DNA of 25,778 bases from an uncultured Bacillota bacterium (GCA_946623775.1 CAMORJ010000009.1:1-25778), one strand, 5' to 3'; positions 14,533-23,010 are shown, numbered from the stretch's first letter. Numbers and translations: made by a program. The notes: generated by a model from the sequence alone, not told the origin.

Positions 14533-15280
14533 AGTGAATGAAGAATCCGAGGATTGCGTCATAGCCGAATGGGCTTGTCAGGACCCATTTGGCGAATGTC
14601 ATGGCCGACGGATCGTTATATTTGATCATTTCGAGGACGGGATTGATGAACGGCAGATTCAATTTGATGAAGATGTTGAGAACCAAGCAGATGGTCCAGA
14701 TGATTCCGGCGGCCTTGACGCCTCCCACGATGATGCCGAGGAGCCTGGAGATGACGCCGGGCTTCTTATGGCCCTTAGCTTTCCTGGCGCGGAAGATGGC
14801 GCCGACGATGAGCGCGCCGATTAGGAAGACAAGAAGATAGACGATCAAGAATCCGATGCCGGTGCAGATGAGGGAGACGAGCGCTAACACGAATGGAACG
14901 ATCGCTTCGAATTCGCCTTCCGGCATACGGAGAAGGACTTCGGCGTCATAGGCTTTGACGATGAAATCGGGAAGATGCAACTGATCGTAGAAGCCAGCAC
15001 GGACGCCCGTGGTCAAATCCTCTGCCGTAACCATCATGGTCGCGTCGTCGCCGAAGACCGGGAGCAAGAAATCCCGGATCGGGTTGTAGAGGGCGTTGCG
15101 CAACGGATTGATTCCGTAGAACAGGTTGCCGAATAAATGGCAAAGCATGAAAGCTAGGCCGATGGCGGCCGCCTGAACGACGAGTCCCCAGAAGTCTTTG
15201 GCCCCGCCGCGGACGATGCCGATGATGACGCAGAGGCCGATGATTACGAAGAACGCAATACTAATCCAATCAATTCCCAT
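14531..15280 (-). CDS. cvpA: CvpA family membrane protein
   Basis: A 249-residue integral membrane protein of the CvpA (colicin V production) family. The N-terminus MGIDWISIAFFVIIGLCVIIGIVRGGAKDF shows the characteristic first helix and the IxGxxRGxxK/R motif. Further helices lie at about 31-50, 118-148 and 176-200, with an extracytoplasmic segment in between. The family is linked to toxin export, biofilm and envelope stress in other bacteria, but the molecular activity is unsettled. I place the start at 15280 (MGID) because a TAGAAT box ends 6 nt before it; the in-frame ATG at 15286 would directly touch that box. Monocistronic, divergent from the cotH-like gene, with a clear terminator. Confidence 0.85.
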   Translation of the reverse strand: MGIDWISIAFFVIIGLCVIIGIVRGGAKDFWGLVVQAAAIGLAFMLCHLFGNLFYGINPLRNALYNPIRDFLLPVFGDDATMMVTAEDLTTGVRAGFYDQLHLPDFIVKAYDAEVLLRMPEGEFEAIVPFVLALVSLICTGIGFLIVYLLVFLIGALIVGAIFRARKAKGHKKPGVISRLLGIIVGGVKAAGIIWTICLVLNIFIKLNLPFINPVLEMIKYNDPSAMTFAKWVLTSPFGYDAILGFFIH

Positions 15281-15286
15281 GGCCAT

Positions 15287-15292
15287 ATTCTA
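15287..15292 (-). promoter_or_regulatory. -10 box of cvpA, 6 nt from ATG
   Basis: TAGAAT on the minus strand followed by ATGGCC and the ATG at 15280. No Shine-Dalgarno; -35 not convincing. Leaderless geometry. Confidence 0.45.
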
Positions 15293-15396
15293 TTCCGAAA
15301 GGCTTTCTGTTGACTACATAAATCGATTTAGCTCAAAAATAGGATGTTTCCGCGCGTGATAGCAAAGTTGTCCTTTGAATTGGGGTGCAAAGGTCA

Positions 15397-15424
15397 TTGT
15401 CTATTTATGCCATCGGTTTACTAT
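15397..15424 (+). promoter_or_regulatory. Promoter of the CotH-like lipoprotein gene, leaderless geometry
   Basis: TTGTCT (15397-15402), 16-nt spacer, TACTAT (15419-15424), 7 nt, ATG at 15432. Same spacer and -10-to-ATG distance as the promoter at 8780-8807. Confidence 0.6.
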
Positions 15425-15431
15425 TTAGGTC

Positions 15432-17207
15432 ATGAACATCAAACGCAGTTTCCGTTATTTGCCTGTTTTGACCCTTTTGTTTTCCTGCGGCCAAACCGCA
15501 ACATCCACCCCTTTGTCATCGCTGCCTTCAACTCCTGATGCCCCTTCCTCCTTCTCCAGCGAATCGTCCTCGGAAGAATACACCAAGGAATATGTTCCAA
15601 CGCGCATCAAAGAACCGACGATCATCGAACCCGGAATCGTCGAATTTCGATGCACGTCCTCATCGGATTCATATCAAGAGAAGGTTTATGATCTTGATGA
15701 ATTCGTGTTCGAAAGCGCCTCTTTCGCTTACGATGGGAAGCCTCATTCGCTGACGATTAAAGGCATGATTCCGCTTTCGACCAGGGTGGAATACGAAAAC
15801 AATACTTTGACCGAAATCGGCAACGTGACCGCGAAGGCGAAGATATTGGATGAGGATGGTAATCTCCTTGATCAAAGGGAGGCTACCCTTTCCATCGTGG
15901 AGAATGTCGGCTACCCGGTTGTGTCGATCGATACGGACAATACGCCGATCACCGACAAAGAGAATTATGTTGCGATGAGCCTTACAACGTCCAATTGCGA
16001 TGCCAAGCAGGTCTTAACCGAAGTCACTGGCGGAATCAGATGGAGAGGCAATGGCACCTTGACCTATGACAAGAAGGCCTACCGCCTCAAATTCGATAGC
16101 AAAGTCAACATGTTCGGACTTAACGACGGCAACAAATTCAAGAGCTGGGTGTTGCTTGCGGATTATTGCGATCAATCCATGATGAGGAACCAGTTCGCAC
16201 ACAAAATAGGCGACTCCTTATTCAATTATTCAGGGAATTACGCCACCGAGAGCAGGCACGTAAGCGTGTTCTTGAACAATGAATATCAAGGCGTATATCT
16301 AGTGGCGGAACAACAACAGGCCAACAAGAACCGCATCAACATCGCGGAAGCCGAATCGGATTATGAAGGAACCGATATTGGCTACCTATTGGAATTGGAT
16401 AACTACGCGAACGAGGAGGATTTCCACTTCTCAGTCGGCAGCCAGTGGGGCGACCAGGTCAAAGGCGCGAATCTCCCTCGCAAGGAATACAGCGTCAAAA
16501 CCGATTGCTATGGCGACGCGCAGGTTCCTTATATCAAGAAATACTTAGGGAACGTCTATACCGCCTTCATGAGAGCGGTCAAAGGCGAAGGGTTATATGT
16601 TTTGGACGATAATCACGATTTGATTGCTTCGCCGTACCAAAGCATGCAAGAGACGCTTGAATCGATGATCGATATCGAATCGCTTGCAAAGGCTTATCTG
16701 CTGCACGAATTGATCAAAAGCGTGGATGTGGGATTTTCCTCCTTCTATCTTTGGGTGGATTTCTCCGCGAATTCACTCTACCCAAGGCTTACGTTTGGTG
16801 CGCCGTGGGATTTCGATTGGAGTAGCGGCAATACGAACGATGCCAATGTTGCCAAAACAAACGGTGCGTATAACTCGACCTCCTTCCAAAAGATGAACCC
16901 TTGGCTGTTCTTGTTTTCCAAAACCGACTTCTTTTCATCCTTGATGCCGAAATACTATAAGGTGTTTTGCGATTCCGGGATCTTTGAGTCCACCCTTGCT
17001 TATATTGAGCATGATGCGGATGCTTATGCGAATGAATTCGCCGCCAACTTCGATAAGTGGCAGATTTTGGGAACCATCGTGCCCAAGTTCACCCCCAACG
17101 ATGCCTTGAATTTCACCATTCATCATGATGCCGTGGATCACTTCACCAATTGGCTGACAAACCGCAAATCCTATCTCGATACTGCCTTTGCAATGAAAAA
17201 GGCGTGA
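15432..17207 (+). CDS. CotH-kinase-family lipoprotein
   Basis: A 591-residue exported lipoprotein. The lipobox LFSC places the lipidated residue at Cys19, followed by a Ser/Thr/Pro/Glu-rich tether to about residue 50. Residues about 88-150 look like an Ig-like beta domain (FAYDGKPHSLTIKGMIP). The CotH kinase domain follows: GGIRWRGNGT (200-209) with KKAYRLKF, WVLLADYCDQSMMRNQFAHKIG, and the metal-binding PWDFDW (458-463). CotH proteins are atypical protein kinases; spore-coat CotH phosphorylates coat proteins, but most surface members like this have no known substrate, and CotH-like proteins are common in cellulosomal and gut bacteria. Start is fixed by the lipoprotein signal and the promoter 7 nt upstream. 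No spore genes are seen nearby. Confidence 0.87.
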   Translation: MNIKRSFRYLPVLTLLFSCGQTATSTPLSSLPSTPDAPSSFSSESSSEEYTKEYVPTRIKEPTIIEPGIVEFRCTSSSDSYQEKVYDLDEFVFESASFAYDGKPHSLTIKGMIPLSTRVEYENNTLTEIGNVTAKAKILDEDGNLLDQREATLSIVENVGYPVVSIDTDNTPITDKENYVAMSLTTSNCDAKQVLTEVTGGIRWRGNGTLTYDKKAYRLKFDSKVNMFGLNDGNKFKSWVLLADYCDQSMMRNQFAHKIGDSLFNYSGNYATESRHVSVFLNNEYQGVYLVAEQQQANKNRINIAEAESDYEGTDIGYLLELDNYANEEDFHFSVGSQWGDQVKGANLPRKEYSVKTDCYGDAQVPYIKKYLGNVYTAFMRAVKGEGLYVLDDNHDLIASPYQSMQETLESMIDIESLAKAYLLHELIKSVDVGFSSFYLWVDFSANSLYPRLTFGAPWDFDWSSGNTNDANVAKTNGAYNSTSFQKMNPWLFLFSKTDFFSSLMPKYYKVFCDSGIFESTLAYIEHDADAYANEFAANFDKWQILGTIVPKFTPNDALNFTIHHDAVDHFTNWLTNRKSYLDTAFAMKKA

Positions 17208-17283
17208 CCCCTGCATTCGAATTTAATTTATTACATGGATGAGTCGCCATTCTTTTTGATGGTGAAATTTTTGAAATTTTCTG

Positions 17284-17311
17284 ATTACACTTTCGTGCAT
17301 GTGTTTATAAT
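17284..17311 (+). promoter_or_regulatory. mscL promoter
   Basis: ATTACA (17284-17289), 16-nt spacer, TATAAT (17306-17311). Transcription would start near 17318, leaving a short leader with a strong AGGAGG site (17323-17328) 10 nt before the ATG. Confidence 0.6.
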
Positions 17312-17338
17312 TAAGACATCTTAGGAGGTCATTTAATC

Positions 17339-18013
17339 ATGGCAAAAAAAGAAAAGAAGGGCGGGAAACTCTGGGCAGAGTTTAAAGCCTTCATCAACAA
17401 GGGCAACGCATTCATGTTGGCTGTCGGCGTTGTCATCGGCGGTGCGTTCTCCGCAATCGTCAATGCGTTCGTCAACATGCTTACGTCGCTTGCTACCTGG
17501 CCGGTCCCTGGAGGCTTGAAAGGCTTAGTCACCGTTCTCCCTGCAGTTACCGAAGCTCAGAAAGGCGCTGCCTTCATGCAGGATGGCAAAATCGTGAATC
17601 TTCAGTCATTCACCATGGCTGATGCCAACCAGCGCGTCATCGAATTCGCCGCTGCTCAGGGCAAAACCGTTTCCGTCGACGATGCAGACTTCATCCAATG
17701 GAAGAATTCGCTCCTCGGCCTTTATGAACAGCACGGCACCGTCTTTACCTCGAAGATGTCTGCCATCATCGACTGGGGCTCTTTGATCAACGCCGTCATC
17801 GCGTTCCTCATCATCGCCGTCGTTTTGTTCGTCATCGTCAAGATGGCCAACACCGCCGCCGCGAAGAAAGCCGAACTCGAGGCCAAGAGGCTTGAAGCCT
17901 ACTATGAGAAGCACCCCGAAGAGAGGCCGGCACCCGTCGAACCCGACGCACCAGAGCCAACCGAGAAGGACATTCTCAAAGATATTCTCGCCGAACTCAA
18001 AAAGCAAAAGTAA
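17339..18013 (+). CDS. mscL: Large-conductance mechanosensitive channel with enlarged loop
   Basis: A 224-residue channel protein that releases solutes during hypo-osmotic shock. The first helix region WAEFKAFINKGNAFMLAVGVVIGGAF matches the MscL pore helix, TM2 is at about 146-170 (DWGSLINAVIAFLIIAVVLFVIV), and the tail has a charged helix with KDILKDILAELKKQK, like the C-terminal bundle. Typical MscL is about 130-150 residues; here the extracellular loop between helices is about 90 residues (52-145) and the C-terminal linker (171-205) is Pro/Glu-rich. The strong AGGAGG site sets the start. Own promoter and terminator, so probably a single-gene unit. Confidence 0.92.
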   Translation: MAKKEKKGGKLWAEFKAFINKGNAFMLAVGVVIGGAFSAIVNAFVNMLTSLATWPVPGGLKGLVTVLPAVTEAQKGAAFMQDGKIVNLQSFTMADANQRVIEFAAAQGKTVSVDDADFIQWKNSLLGLYEQHGTVFTSKMSAIIDWGSLINAVIAFLIIAVVLFVIVKMANTAAAKKAELEAKRLEAYYEKHPEERPAPVEPDAPEPTEKDILKDILAELKKQK

Positions 18014-18032
18014 GCCATATCCATACATGCCC

Positions 18033-18062
18033 AAAGCGAATCGTTCATCGGTTCGCTTTTTT
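18033..18062 (+). terminator. mscL terminator
   Basis: AAAGCGAA, 11-nt loop (with an inner CG pair), TTCGCTTT followed by TTT. It lies 20 nt after the mscL stop and ends close to the next promoter. Confidence 0.8.
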
Positions 18063-18079
18063 ATCTGCCTGAGTTGGTT

Positions 18080-18085
18080 TAGAAT
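18080..18085 (+). promoter_or_regulatory. -10 box of the phosphatase-Nudix gene, 6 nt from ATG
   Basis: TAGAAT followed by TCCTGC and the ATG at 18092; no Shine-Dalgarno. The -35 would lie in the T-run of the mscL terminator and is weak. Confidence 0.45.
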
Positions 18086-18091
18086 TCCTGC

Positions 18092-19183
18092 ATGCCAAGA
18101 AGTATCAATTTTGAAACAATCGAGAATTTCCGCGACTTAGGCGGATATGAATGCCGCTACGGCGAGACCAGTTTTGGTGTTTTGTATCGCTCCGCAACGT
18201 TATGCGAGGCATCTCCGAACGATTTGGAGAAGATCAAAAAACTAGGCATCAAGACGGTCATCGACCTTCGCGAGGACAACACCAAAAAGACTAAGCCTGA
18301 TGCCACGAGGGCGATTGAAGGCGTTGAGCACATCGAATTGCCGGTCAATGGGAATGGAAGAATCTGCCACGAATACGATGACTATGTCTATTCCTACATA
18401 GAGATGCTGGAAGACCCTTACACCGCTAGGAATATCTTCCAAACGATTCTCCGCTGCCAGAAGCCTGCCGTCATTCATTGCAACGCCGGGAAAGACAGGA
18501 CGGGAGCATTTGTCATGGTGCTTCTGTTATTGAATGGCGTCTCGTTCGTAGACATCAACGCGGATTACATGAATTCATTCCCATACCTTGAGAAAATGAC
18601 CCACGAAACCAGGGCCCACCATAAGGAAGTCCCCGAATTGCTATTAACCCCTTCTATTCAATTCATGAGGGACGTGTATGCAAAATTCATTGAGGAATAT
18701 GGTGATTTGGCATCCTATTGCGAAGCCATAGGGCTAAGCGATGACGAAGTATCCGGCCTATCGTCTTTGCTTGGCAAGCAAGAGAAGTCCTGCGGCGCAT
18801 GCGTGTTCTATAAAGGAAAGGTTTTGATCGAGCATATGCAGCTTGGCCATTACTCAATCCCCAAAGGGCATGTAGAGCCGACGGATGAAGATGATTTCGC
18901 CACGGCAAGGCGCGAGATAAAGGAAGAGACGGGCTTAGACGTTAAATTCCATGAAGGGTTCACGATGTCCACGGTCTATTCGCCGCGCGATGGCATCATA
19001 AAAAGAGTCGTTTGGTTTGCGGCCGTCGCCAGCAGCGATGCGACAAAACCTCAAGAAGAGGAAGTGCAGGCCATTTATTGGGTATCCCCCGCCGACGCCG
19101 TCCGCGTTCTAAGCCATGACGATGATCGTAACGTAGTTACCAAAGCGAGTTACTATGAAGCGGAGCATCATTTCGATTTTTGA
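18092..19183 (+). CDS. Tyrosine phosphatase - Nudix hydrolase fusion
   Basis: A 363-residue two-domain protein. Residues 1-225 are a cysteine phosphatase (ENFRDLGGYE at 11-20, VIDLRED, and HCNAGKDRTG with Cys130 and Arg136), a paralogue of the protein at 3020-3790. Residues about 232-363 are a Nudix hydrolase opening SCGACVFYKGKVL, with YSIPKGHVEP and the catalytic REIKEETGL; the Nudix box (259-282) has one extra residue before its first Glu. The PKGHVE wording is typical of diadenosine-polyphosphate (Ap4A) hydrolases. The ATG at 18092 opens the phosphatase domain without a linker. One chain would then remove phosphate from proteins or other esters and split nucleoside-polyphosphates; the substrates are inferred from the families, not shown. 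Confidence 0.88.
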   Translation: MPRSINFETIENFRDLGGYECRYGETSFGVLYRSATLCEASPNDLEKIKKLGIKTVIDLREDNTKKTKPDATRAIEGVEHIELPVNGNGRICHEYDDYVYSYIEMLEDPYTARNIFQTILRCQKPAVIHCNAGKDRTGAFVMVLLLLNGVSFVDINADYMNSFPYLEKMTHETRAHHKEVPELLLTPSIQFMRDVYAKFIEEYGDLASYCEAIGLSDDEVSGLSSLLGKQEKSCGACVFYKGKVLIEHMQLGHYSIPKGHVEPTDEDDFATARREIKEETGLDVKFHEGFTMSTVYSPRDGIIKRVVWFAAVASSDATKPQEEEVQAIYWVSPADAVRVLSHDDDRNVVTKASYYEAEHHFDF

Positions 19184-19266
19184 TGTCCCAGAATAAGAAA
19201 AGTCTAGAATTCTCTTAGAGTATCGCTAAAATTAATTAAACAGCCAAATATATTAAGGAGATTTTT

Positions 19267-19479
19267 ATGGCAGATCAGAAGAAGGTTTATCACGTTTCCA
19301 AGCGTGCTGAAGATGGAATGTGGACCATCAAGTTCGCGGGCGGCGAAAAGGTCATTAAGCTTTGCAAGACCAAAGAGGAAGCTCTCGCATTTGCCGAACA
19401 GCTTGCCAAGAACCAGGGCGGCATCGTTCAGTTCCACGCTTCCAAAGGCGCGAACAAAGGCAAGATCCAGAAACACTGA
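19267..19479 (+). CDS. DUF2188 family small protein
   Basis: A 70-residue basic soluble protein that matches the DUF2188 pattern: KKVYHVSKRAEDGMWTIKFAGG, a KTKEEALAFAEQLAKNQGG helix, and a positively charged end (SKGANKGKIQKH). The family is widespread, of unknown function, and often proposed to bind nucleic acid because of its charge. An AAGGAG site lies 7-8 nt before the ATG. A TAAAAT box at 19227-19232 could serve as its -10. It appears monocistronic. Confidence 0.85.
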   Translation: MADQKKVYHVSKRAEDGMWTIKFAGGEKVIKLCKTKEEALAFAEQLAKNQGGIVQFHASKGANKGKIQKH

Positions 19480-19561
19480 GAATCCAAAAAGAGCGGACCC
19501 AGTACATCGTTTTGGGATAACCAATCCCTGCTTTGGACTGACGAAATCTTTTTGTTGAAAC

Positions 19562-19602
19562 AAGGACGCTAATTTCACAAAAGTGGGGGAGGTGTCCTTT
19601 TT
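19562..19602 (+). terminator. Possible terminator before the large lipoprotein gene
   Basis: AAGGAC (19562-19567) pairs with GTCCTT (19594-19599), followed by TTTC; an inner CAC-AAAA-GTG hairpin may shorten the loop. Plausible end of the DUF2188 transcript but with a large loop. Confidence 0.4.
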
Positions 19603-19625
19603 CTAACCCATTATCACGCCCTTTG

Positions 19626-19654
19626 TGGAAAAAACGCTTTGTGTGCGCGATAAT
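19626..19654 (+). promoter_or_regulatory. Promoter of the large lipoprotein gene
   Basis: TGGAAA (19626-19631), 17-nt spacer, GATAAT (19649-19654), then a short leader with GGAGGT just before the ATG at 19673. Confidence 0.4.
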
Positions 19655-19672
19655 TTTTATGGAGGTAAAAAT

Positions 19673-22342
19673 ATGAAACACAACAAGATATTGCTGTTGC
19701 TTACTGCAACTGCAATGTTGGCCTCTTGCGGAGGTGGCGCATCTAGCCCCGTATCCAGCGCAACCTCCGGACAAGAGACAACATCCAACTCGAGTGCTCC
19801 ATTGCCCAGTTCCGATACTGGCAGCGCTTCGAGTTCTAGCGCCAGTTCTTCTTCCGCGCCGTATGTGCCTAAGGCAGAAGACTTCGGCCCGCTGCTTTAC
19901 GAAAATGGTTTTATCGGAATAAAGGGATCGCTTTCCATCGAGATGGACAAATCCACCTTTACTTATGAGGAAGGAGATCCTGTCGTTCTTGAGACAACCT
20001 ACGCTACTGTGCAAACCTATTCTTATCAATATGGCGACAACCAGTACGTTGAGTCCTTGCCTACCATTTATTTTGGCGATGATGCCCGTATTCGCTTGGG
20101 CTATGGCAACTACAAATTCGTTTTCTTCGAGCAGAAAAACGAATCTGGCAAATGGGTGCCTCAGAGCCGTTACATGCCTGCGACTACGGAATTCGCCGGT
20201 GTCTATAATGGCTTTGAAGAAGGCAGCGTCGATCCGAATAACATCCTTTATTTAGTCTCGCCTAATTTCAACGCAGACATCGAAGGCTATGACGTTAAAG
20301 GCGGGTATCGCGCAAACGGATCGCTCTCCAGCGTCAATTACACCGTCCAGACCTTCTTCGTCCAAGAAGGGGACGACATGATCGTTGGCATGGACTTCTT
20401 GGATTTGTCCGATGGCCAATATTTCCAAAACCCCTTAACCCTTTCCGAAAAGGGTCTTCGTTCCGTTGCTGACGATCCTGAATCCCGCACCGATTATTTC
20501 TATGCGGATTTCTCGCTGCTAGCCGAGTACCTCGTCGACGACAAAGGCAATCTTCTGAACTACTATTACGATAGCGATGATGGACTTATGGATTCGGATA
20601 CCTGGGATATCTATGGCAAGGCCGTCGTTCATCATGATGCTTATGGCTTCTACTTCACCTTTGGCGACACCGATCCCATCACCGCGCGCTTGAACGGTGC
20701 TGGAATGAGCATCGATTATGGCAACGGAGATATCCGTGCGGTCGCTCCTTTGTTCACTCTATACAGCACGATTTCCTCTTCGACCATGACCTTGTCCAAA
20801 GAGGGCATGACCATCGAGTTCGGCAACGACTACAATTATGATCTTTGGGAGTATGAGTTCGTCTGCAAAGTCAACGGCACCAGCGTCGAACATGCTCTTC
20901 GCATAGGCAACGAAGGCGCCGTCTATATCTCCTTCATCTATGAAGAGGTTGTTTACGCCTTATATCGCCAGACCGAATACAGCGCGGTTCTCATCAGCTC
21001 GGATGTCGAATACGTCTTTGATTATGACTACCTGAATTCCGTCTTCGTCGGCTCATTCTACGCCATCGAAAACGGCGTTATCACCAACGTCACCGTCAAT
21101 GACGACGGCACCGCCAAAGTCGGCAGCAGCACCTTCACGAATGTCGCGTATGACTACGATGCCTACTATGACGCCGTTGTCTGCAAGTTTAGCGATTACT
21201 CCCTTATCGATGTCGACCACGAGAATGGCTTATTCGCGCTGGAACAGGGCGTTGAGGATGCAAGATACCTCATCTCCGACGGCGTACTTCAGAAAGCTTT
21301 GGGGACTTACAAAGGCAAGAAGACGAACAATTCCAACGTTGCCATTGAGTTCTCGATGGAGGGCCTCTCCTATCGCGGCGCTCAGACGACAGGCCTCGAC
21401 TTCTACTTTACGCTGACCGATAATTACGAGTTTGTGGCCATGTTCACCTTCTCGAGAGGCAGCGCCCAATACTACCTCCAGGCCGATTTCATGGGAGCTG
21501 CCAATGTCTTTATGGTCGATAGCAAGAACGGCGGAATCTCTTTCGTCGAGTCCTGCTTATTGGCTAGCCAATACGATGAATTGTGCGGCGACTATATCTT
21601 CTATTCCGAAGAATATGGCGAAGAGCACTTCACCTATTCCGCCGACAACGGCTTGTGGATCACTACCTCCCACGGCAGCTCGGCTACCTTGGACCAATAC
21701 ACAAGCTACCAGTTCTCTCATAACAACAACGGTCAGGTCGTGGTCACCATCGCCTATTCCGCCGAAGGAACCGTCATTGCCGTTCCGTTCACCCAAACTG
21801 GCAAGTACACGATCTCCAGCCCGACCGGTTACACCTACTTGGCCTCTGAGTACTATCAGATTCAGGGCGTCTACTACAACGCCGACCACATCCTCTATGT
21901 CAATGGCACTTCCGTCAGCTTTGATGGCAATGCATGCCCTGGAGCGGCAGTCGAAGGCTCTGCGACGAATGTCGTCCTCACCATCAACGACACCAACGGC
22001 GTGATCTTCGCCGATGGTGCCGCTTCCTTGAAGAGCGGCGAATCCGACCCCGTCGCCTTAACCAAATATGACTTGGTCCTTGAGGATTGGGTTGGAACCT
22101 ATACCTGCGCCGACGATGATAAGACCTACGAGTTGAAAATCGATCCAGTGACCGGCAAACTCACGGCCTACATTAATGGCAAATTCCATTGGAATGTCTT
22201 CAGCGTGGTTTTGGAGGACGGTTCTGTCGCCCTTCGCTTCTCCGTGCTTGGCACCACCGTTACCTTCATCTACGACGGGACCAACCGCACCGCGAAAGTG
22301 ACTTCAAGCGGTGCTCCGATTCCGCCACCTCCATCGTTTTAA
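19673..22342 (+). CDS. Large repetitive lipoprotein, unknown function
   Basis: An 889-residue exported lipoprotein. MKHNKILLLLTATAMLASCGGG has a clear lipobox (LASC, Cys19), followed by a Ser-rich tether to about residue 62. The rest is beta-rich, with many Tyr, Asp and Gly and almost no Lys clusters. Roughly 80-100-residue modules seem to recur, each opening with a F/W-x-G-x-Y step (VGSFYA, LGTYKG, CGDYIF, QGVYYN, VGTYTC) and later a short strand with DG-T turns; this resembles lipocalin-like or MORN-like strand repeats but I recognise no named family. It ends in PIPPPPSF. A GGAGGT ribosome site fixes the start at 19673. Likely a cell-surface binding or structural protein. Confidence 0.82.
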   Translation: MKHNKILLLLTATAMLASCGGGASSPVSSATSGQETTSNSSAPLPSSDTGSASSSSASSSSAPYVPKAEDFGPLLYENGFIGIKGSLSIEMDKSTFTYEEGDPVVLETTYATVQTYSYQYGDNQYVESLPTIYFGDDARIRLGYGNYKFVFFEQKNESGKWVPQSRYMPATTEFAGVYNGFEEGSVDPNNILYLVSPNFNADIEGYDVKGGYRANGSLSSVNYTVQTFFVQEGDDMIVGMDFLDLSDGQYFQNPLTLSEKGLRSVADDPESRTDYFYADFSLLAEYLVDDKGNLLNYYYDSDDGLMDSDTWDIYGKAVVHHDAYGFYFTFGDTDPITARLNGAGMSIDYGNGDIRAVAPLFTLYSTISSSTMTLSKEGMTIEFGNDYNYDLWEYEFVCKVNGTSVEHALRIGNEGAVYISFIYEEVVYALYRQTEYSAVLISSDVEYVFDYDYLNSVFVGSFYAIENGVITNVTVNDDGTAKVGSSTFTNVAYDYDAYYDAVVCKFSDYSLIDVDHENGLFALEQGVEDARYLISDGVLQKALGTYKGKKTNNSNVAIEFSMEGLSYRGAQTTGLDFYFTLTDNYEFVAMFTFSRGSAQYYLQADFMGAANVFMVDSKNGGISFVESCLLASQYDELCGDYIFYSEEYGEEHFTYSADNGLWITTSHGSSATLDQYTSYQFSHNNNGQVVVTIAYSAEGTVIAVPFTQTGKYTISSPTGYTYLASEYYQIQGVYYNADHILYVNGTSVSFDGNACPGAAVEGSATNVVLTINDTNGVIFADGAASLKSGESDPVALTKYDLVLEDWVGTYTCADDDKTYELKIDPVTGKLTAYINGKFHWNVFSVVLEDGSVALRFSVLGTTVTFIYDGTNRTAKVTSSGAPIPPPPSF

Positions 22343-22357
22343 TCGATACGTGTATGC

Positions 22358-22398
22358 AAAAACGGGGAACCGCATGAGAATTGCGGCTCCCCGTTTTT
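22358..22398. terminator. Bidirectional terminator between convergent genes
   Basis: AAAACGGGGA-A-CCGCA, a short loop, TGCGG-C-TCCCCGTTTT: 15 pairs around a single A/C mismatch. T-runs on both strands serve the lipoprotein gene (+) and the kinase-like gene (-). Confidence 0.88.
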
Positions 22399-22406
22399 CA
22401 GTTCAT

Positions 22407-22898
22407 TCAGTCATCGCGGTATTCTTCAAAATACTCGGTGAAATATTGTAGGCATTCCGGCTCAGGGTCATAGTAGTGGCGGCTCATGTCGATGATGACT
22501 TCGTCGGGGACCCTCTTCTCATAGATGCGCCTGGCGTTTCTTTCCAAAAGCACGCTGTAGTCATGGACCTTCAATAGAACCAAGACCCTTTCTTCGAACT
22601 CCATGAGCTGCTTGACGAAATATAGGCGTCTATCGTCATTAATCATCGTGGTATCCAGGATGATGGTGGGGTTCTTTTTGGCCAGGCGGAGGTTTTTGGC
22701 CTGCCGGATCATCTCGTCATAGACGATGCGCATGTTCCTTAGAGGAGGGAATTGGCGGTATGTGCCGAATAGTTTTTTCCTATATTCGTCCGCGGATAAT
22801 ATGAAAACCTCTTCGTCGGGATGGTTTTCGATGTAATGCTTGCACCACGTGGATTTTCCAATCCCCGCAGGGCCGCATACGCATAGAAGCTTTGACAT
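22407..22898 (-). CDS. P-loop kinase, T4 polynucleotide-kinase-like
   Basis: A 163-residue cytosolic protein. Walker A is GPAGIGKST (residues 9-17), followed by a SADEYRKKLFG motif, a second acidic strand IILDTTMINDDRR, and ERNARRIYEKRVPDEVI with a Met-x3-Tyr-Asp-Pro tail. This is the AAA_33 / kinase-domain pattern of T4 polynucleotide kinase, in which a nucleic acid or small metabolite 5'-OH is phosphorylated. The substrate cannot be told; there is no phosphatase or ligase domain. The start is the ATG at 22898, which begins directly before the P-loop; an ATG 105 nt upstream adds an unlikely N-terminus. An AATAAT box 6 nt before the ATG and no ribosome site suggest a leaderless message. Confidence 0.8.
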   Translation of the reverse strand: MSKLLCVCGPAGIGKSTWCKHYIENHPDEEVFILSADEYRKKLFGTYRQFPPLRNMRIVYDEMIRQAKNLRLAKKNPTIILDTTMINDDRRLYFVKQLMEFEERVLVLLKVHDYSVLLERNARRIYEKRVPDEVIIDMSRHYYDPEPECLQYFTEYFEEYRDD

Positions 22899-22904
22899 GT
22901 CCGT

Positions 22905-22910
22905 ATTATT
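22905..22910 (-). promoter_or_regulatory. -10 box of the kinase-like gene, 6 nt from ATG
   Basis: AATAAT on the minus strand, then ACGGAC and the ATG at 22898. Weak TTTCTT-like -35. Leaderless geometry. Confidence 0.35.
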
Positions 22911-22966
22911 GAATCTCGCGGAGGAAAAAGAAAGAGAAAAGTATCCGAAGGCTTGCTGAAGCAGAT

Positions 22967-22990
22967 GAAAAGGGCCGGTTTTCCGGCCCC
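22967..22990 (-). terminator. Terminator of the GntR-ABC-permease operon
   Basis: Minus strand GGGCCGG, AAAA loop, CCGGCCC, then TTTTC. It is located 20 nt after the permease stop. Confidence 0.85.
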
Positions 22991-23010
22991 AATGGTTGCT
23001 CAAGATGTCC

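Noticed and set aside
15432..17207. Sporulation gene (CotH name)
   Set aside because: The protein is a lipoprotein with an Ig-like domain and no spore genes are nearby; CotH-fold proteins also occur in non-sporulating bacteria.
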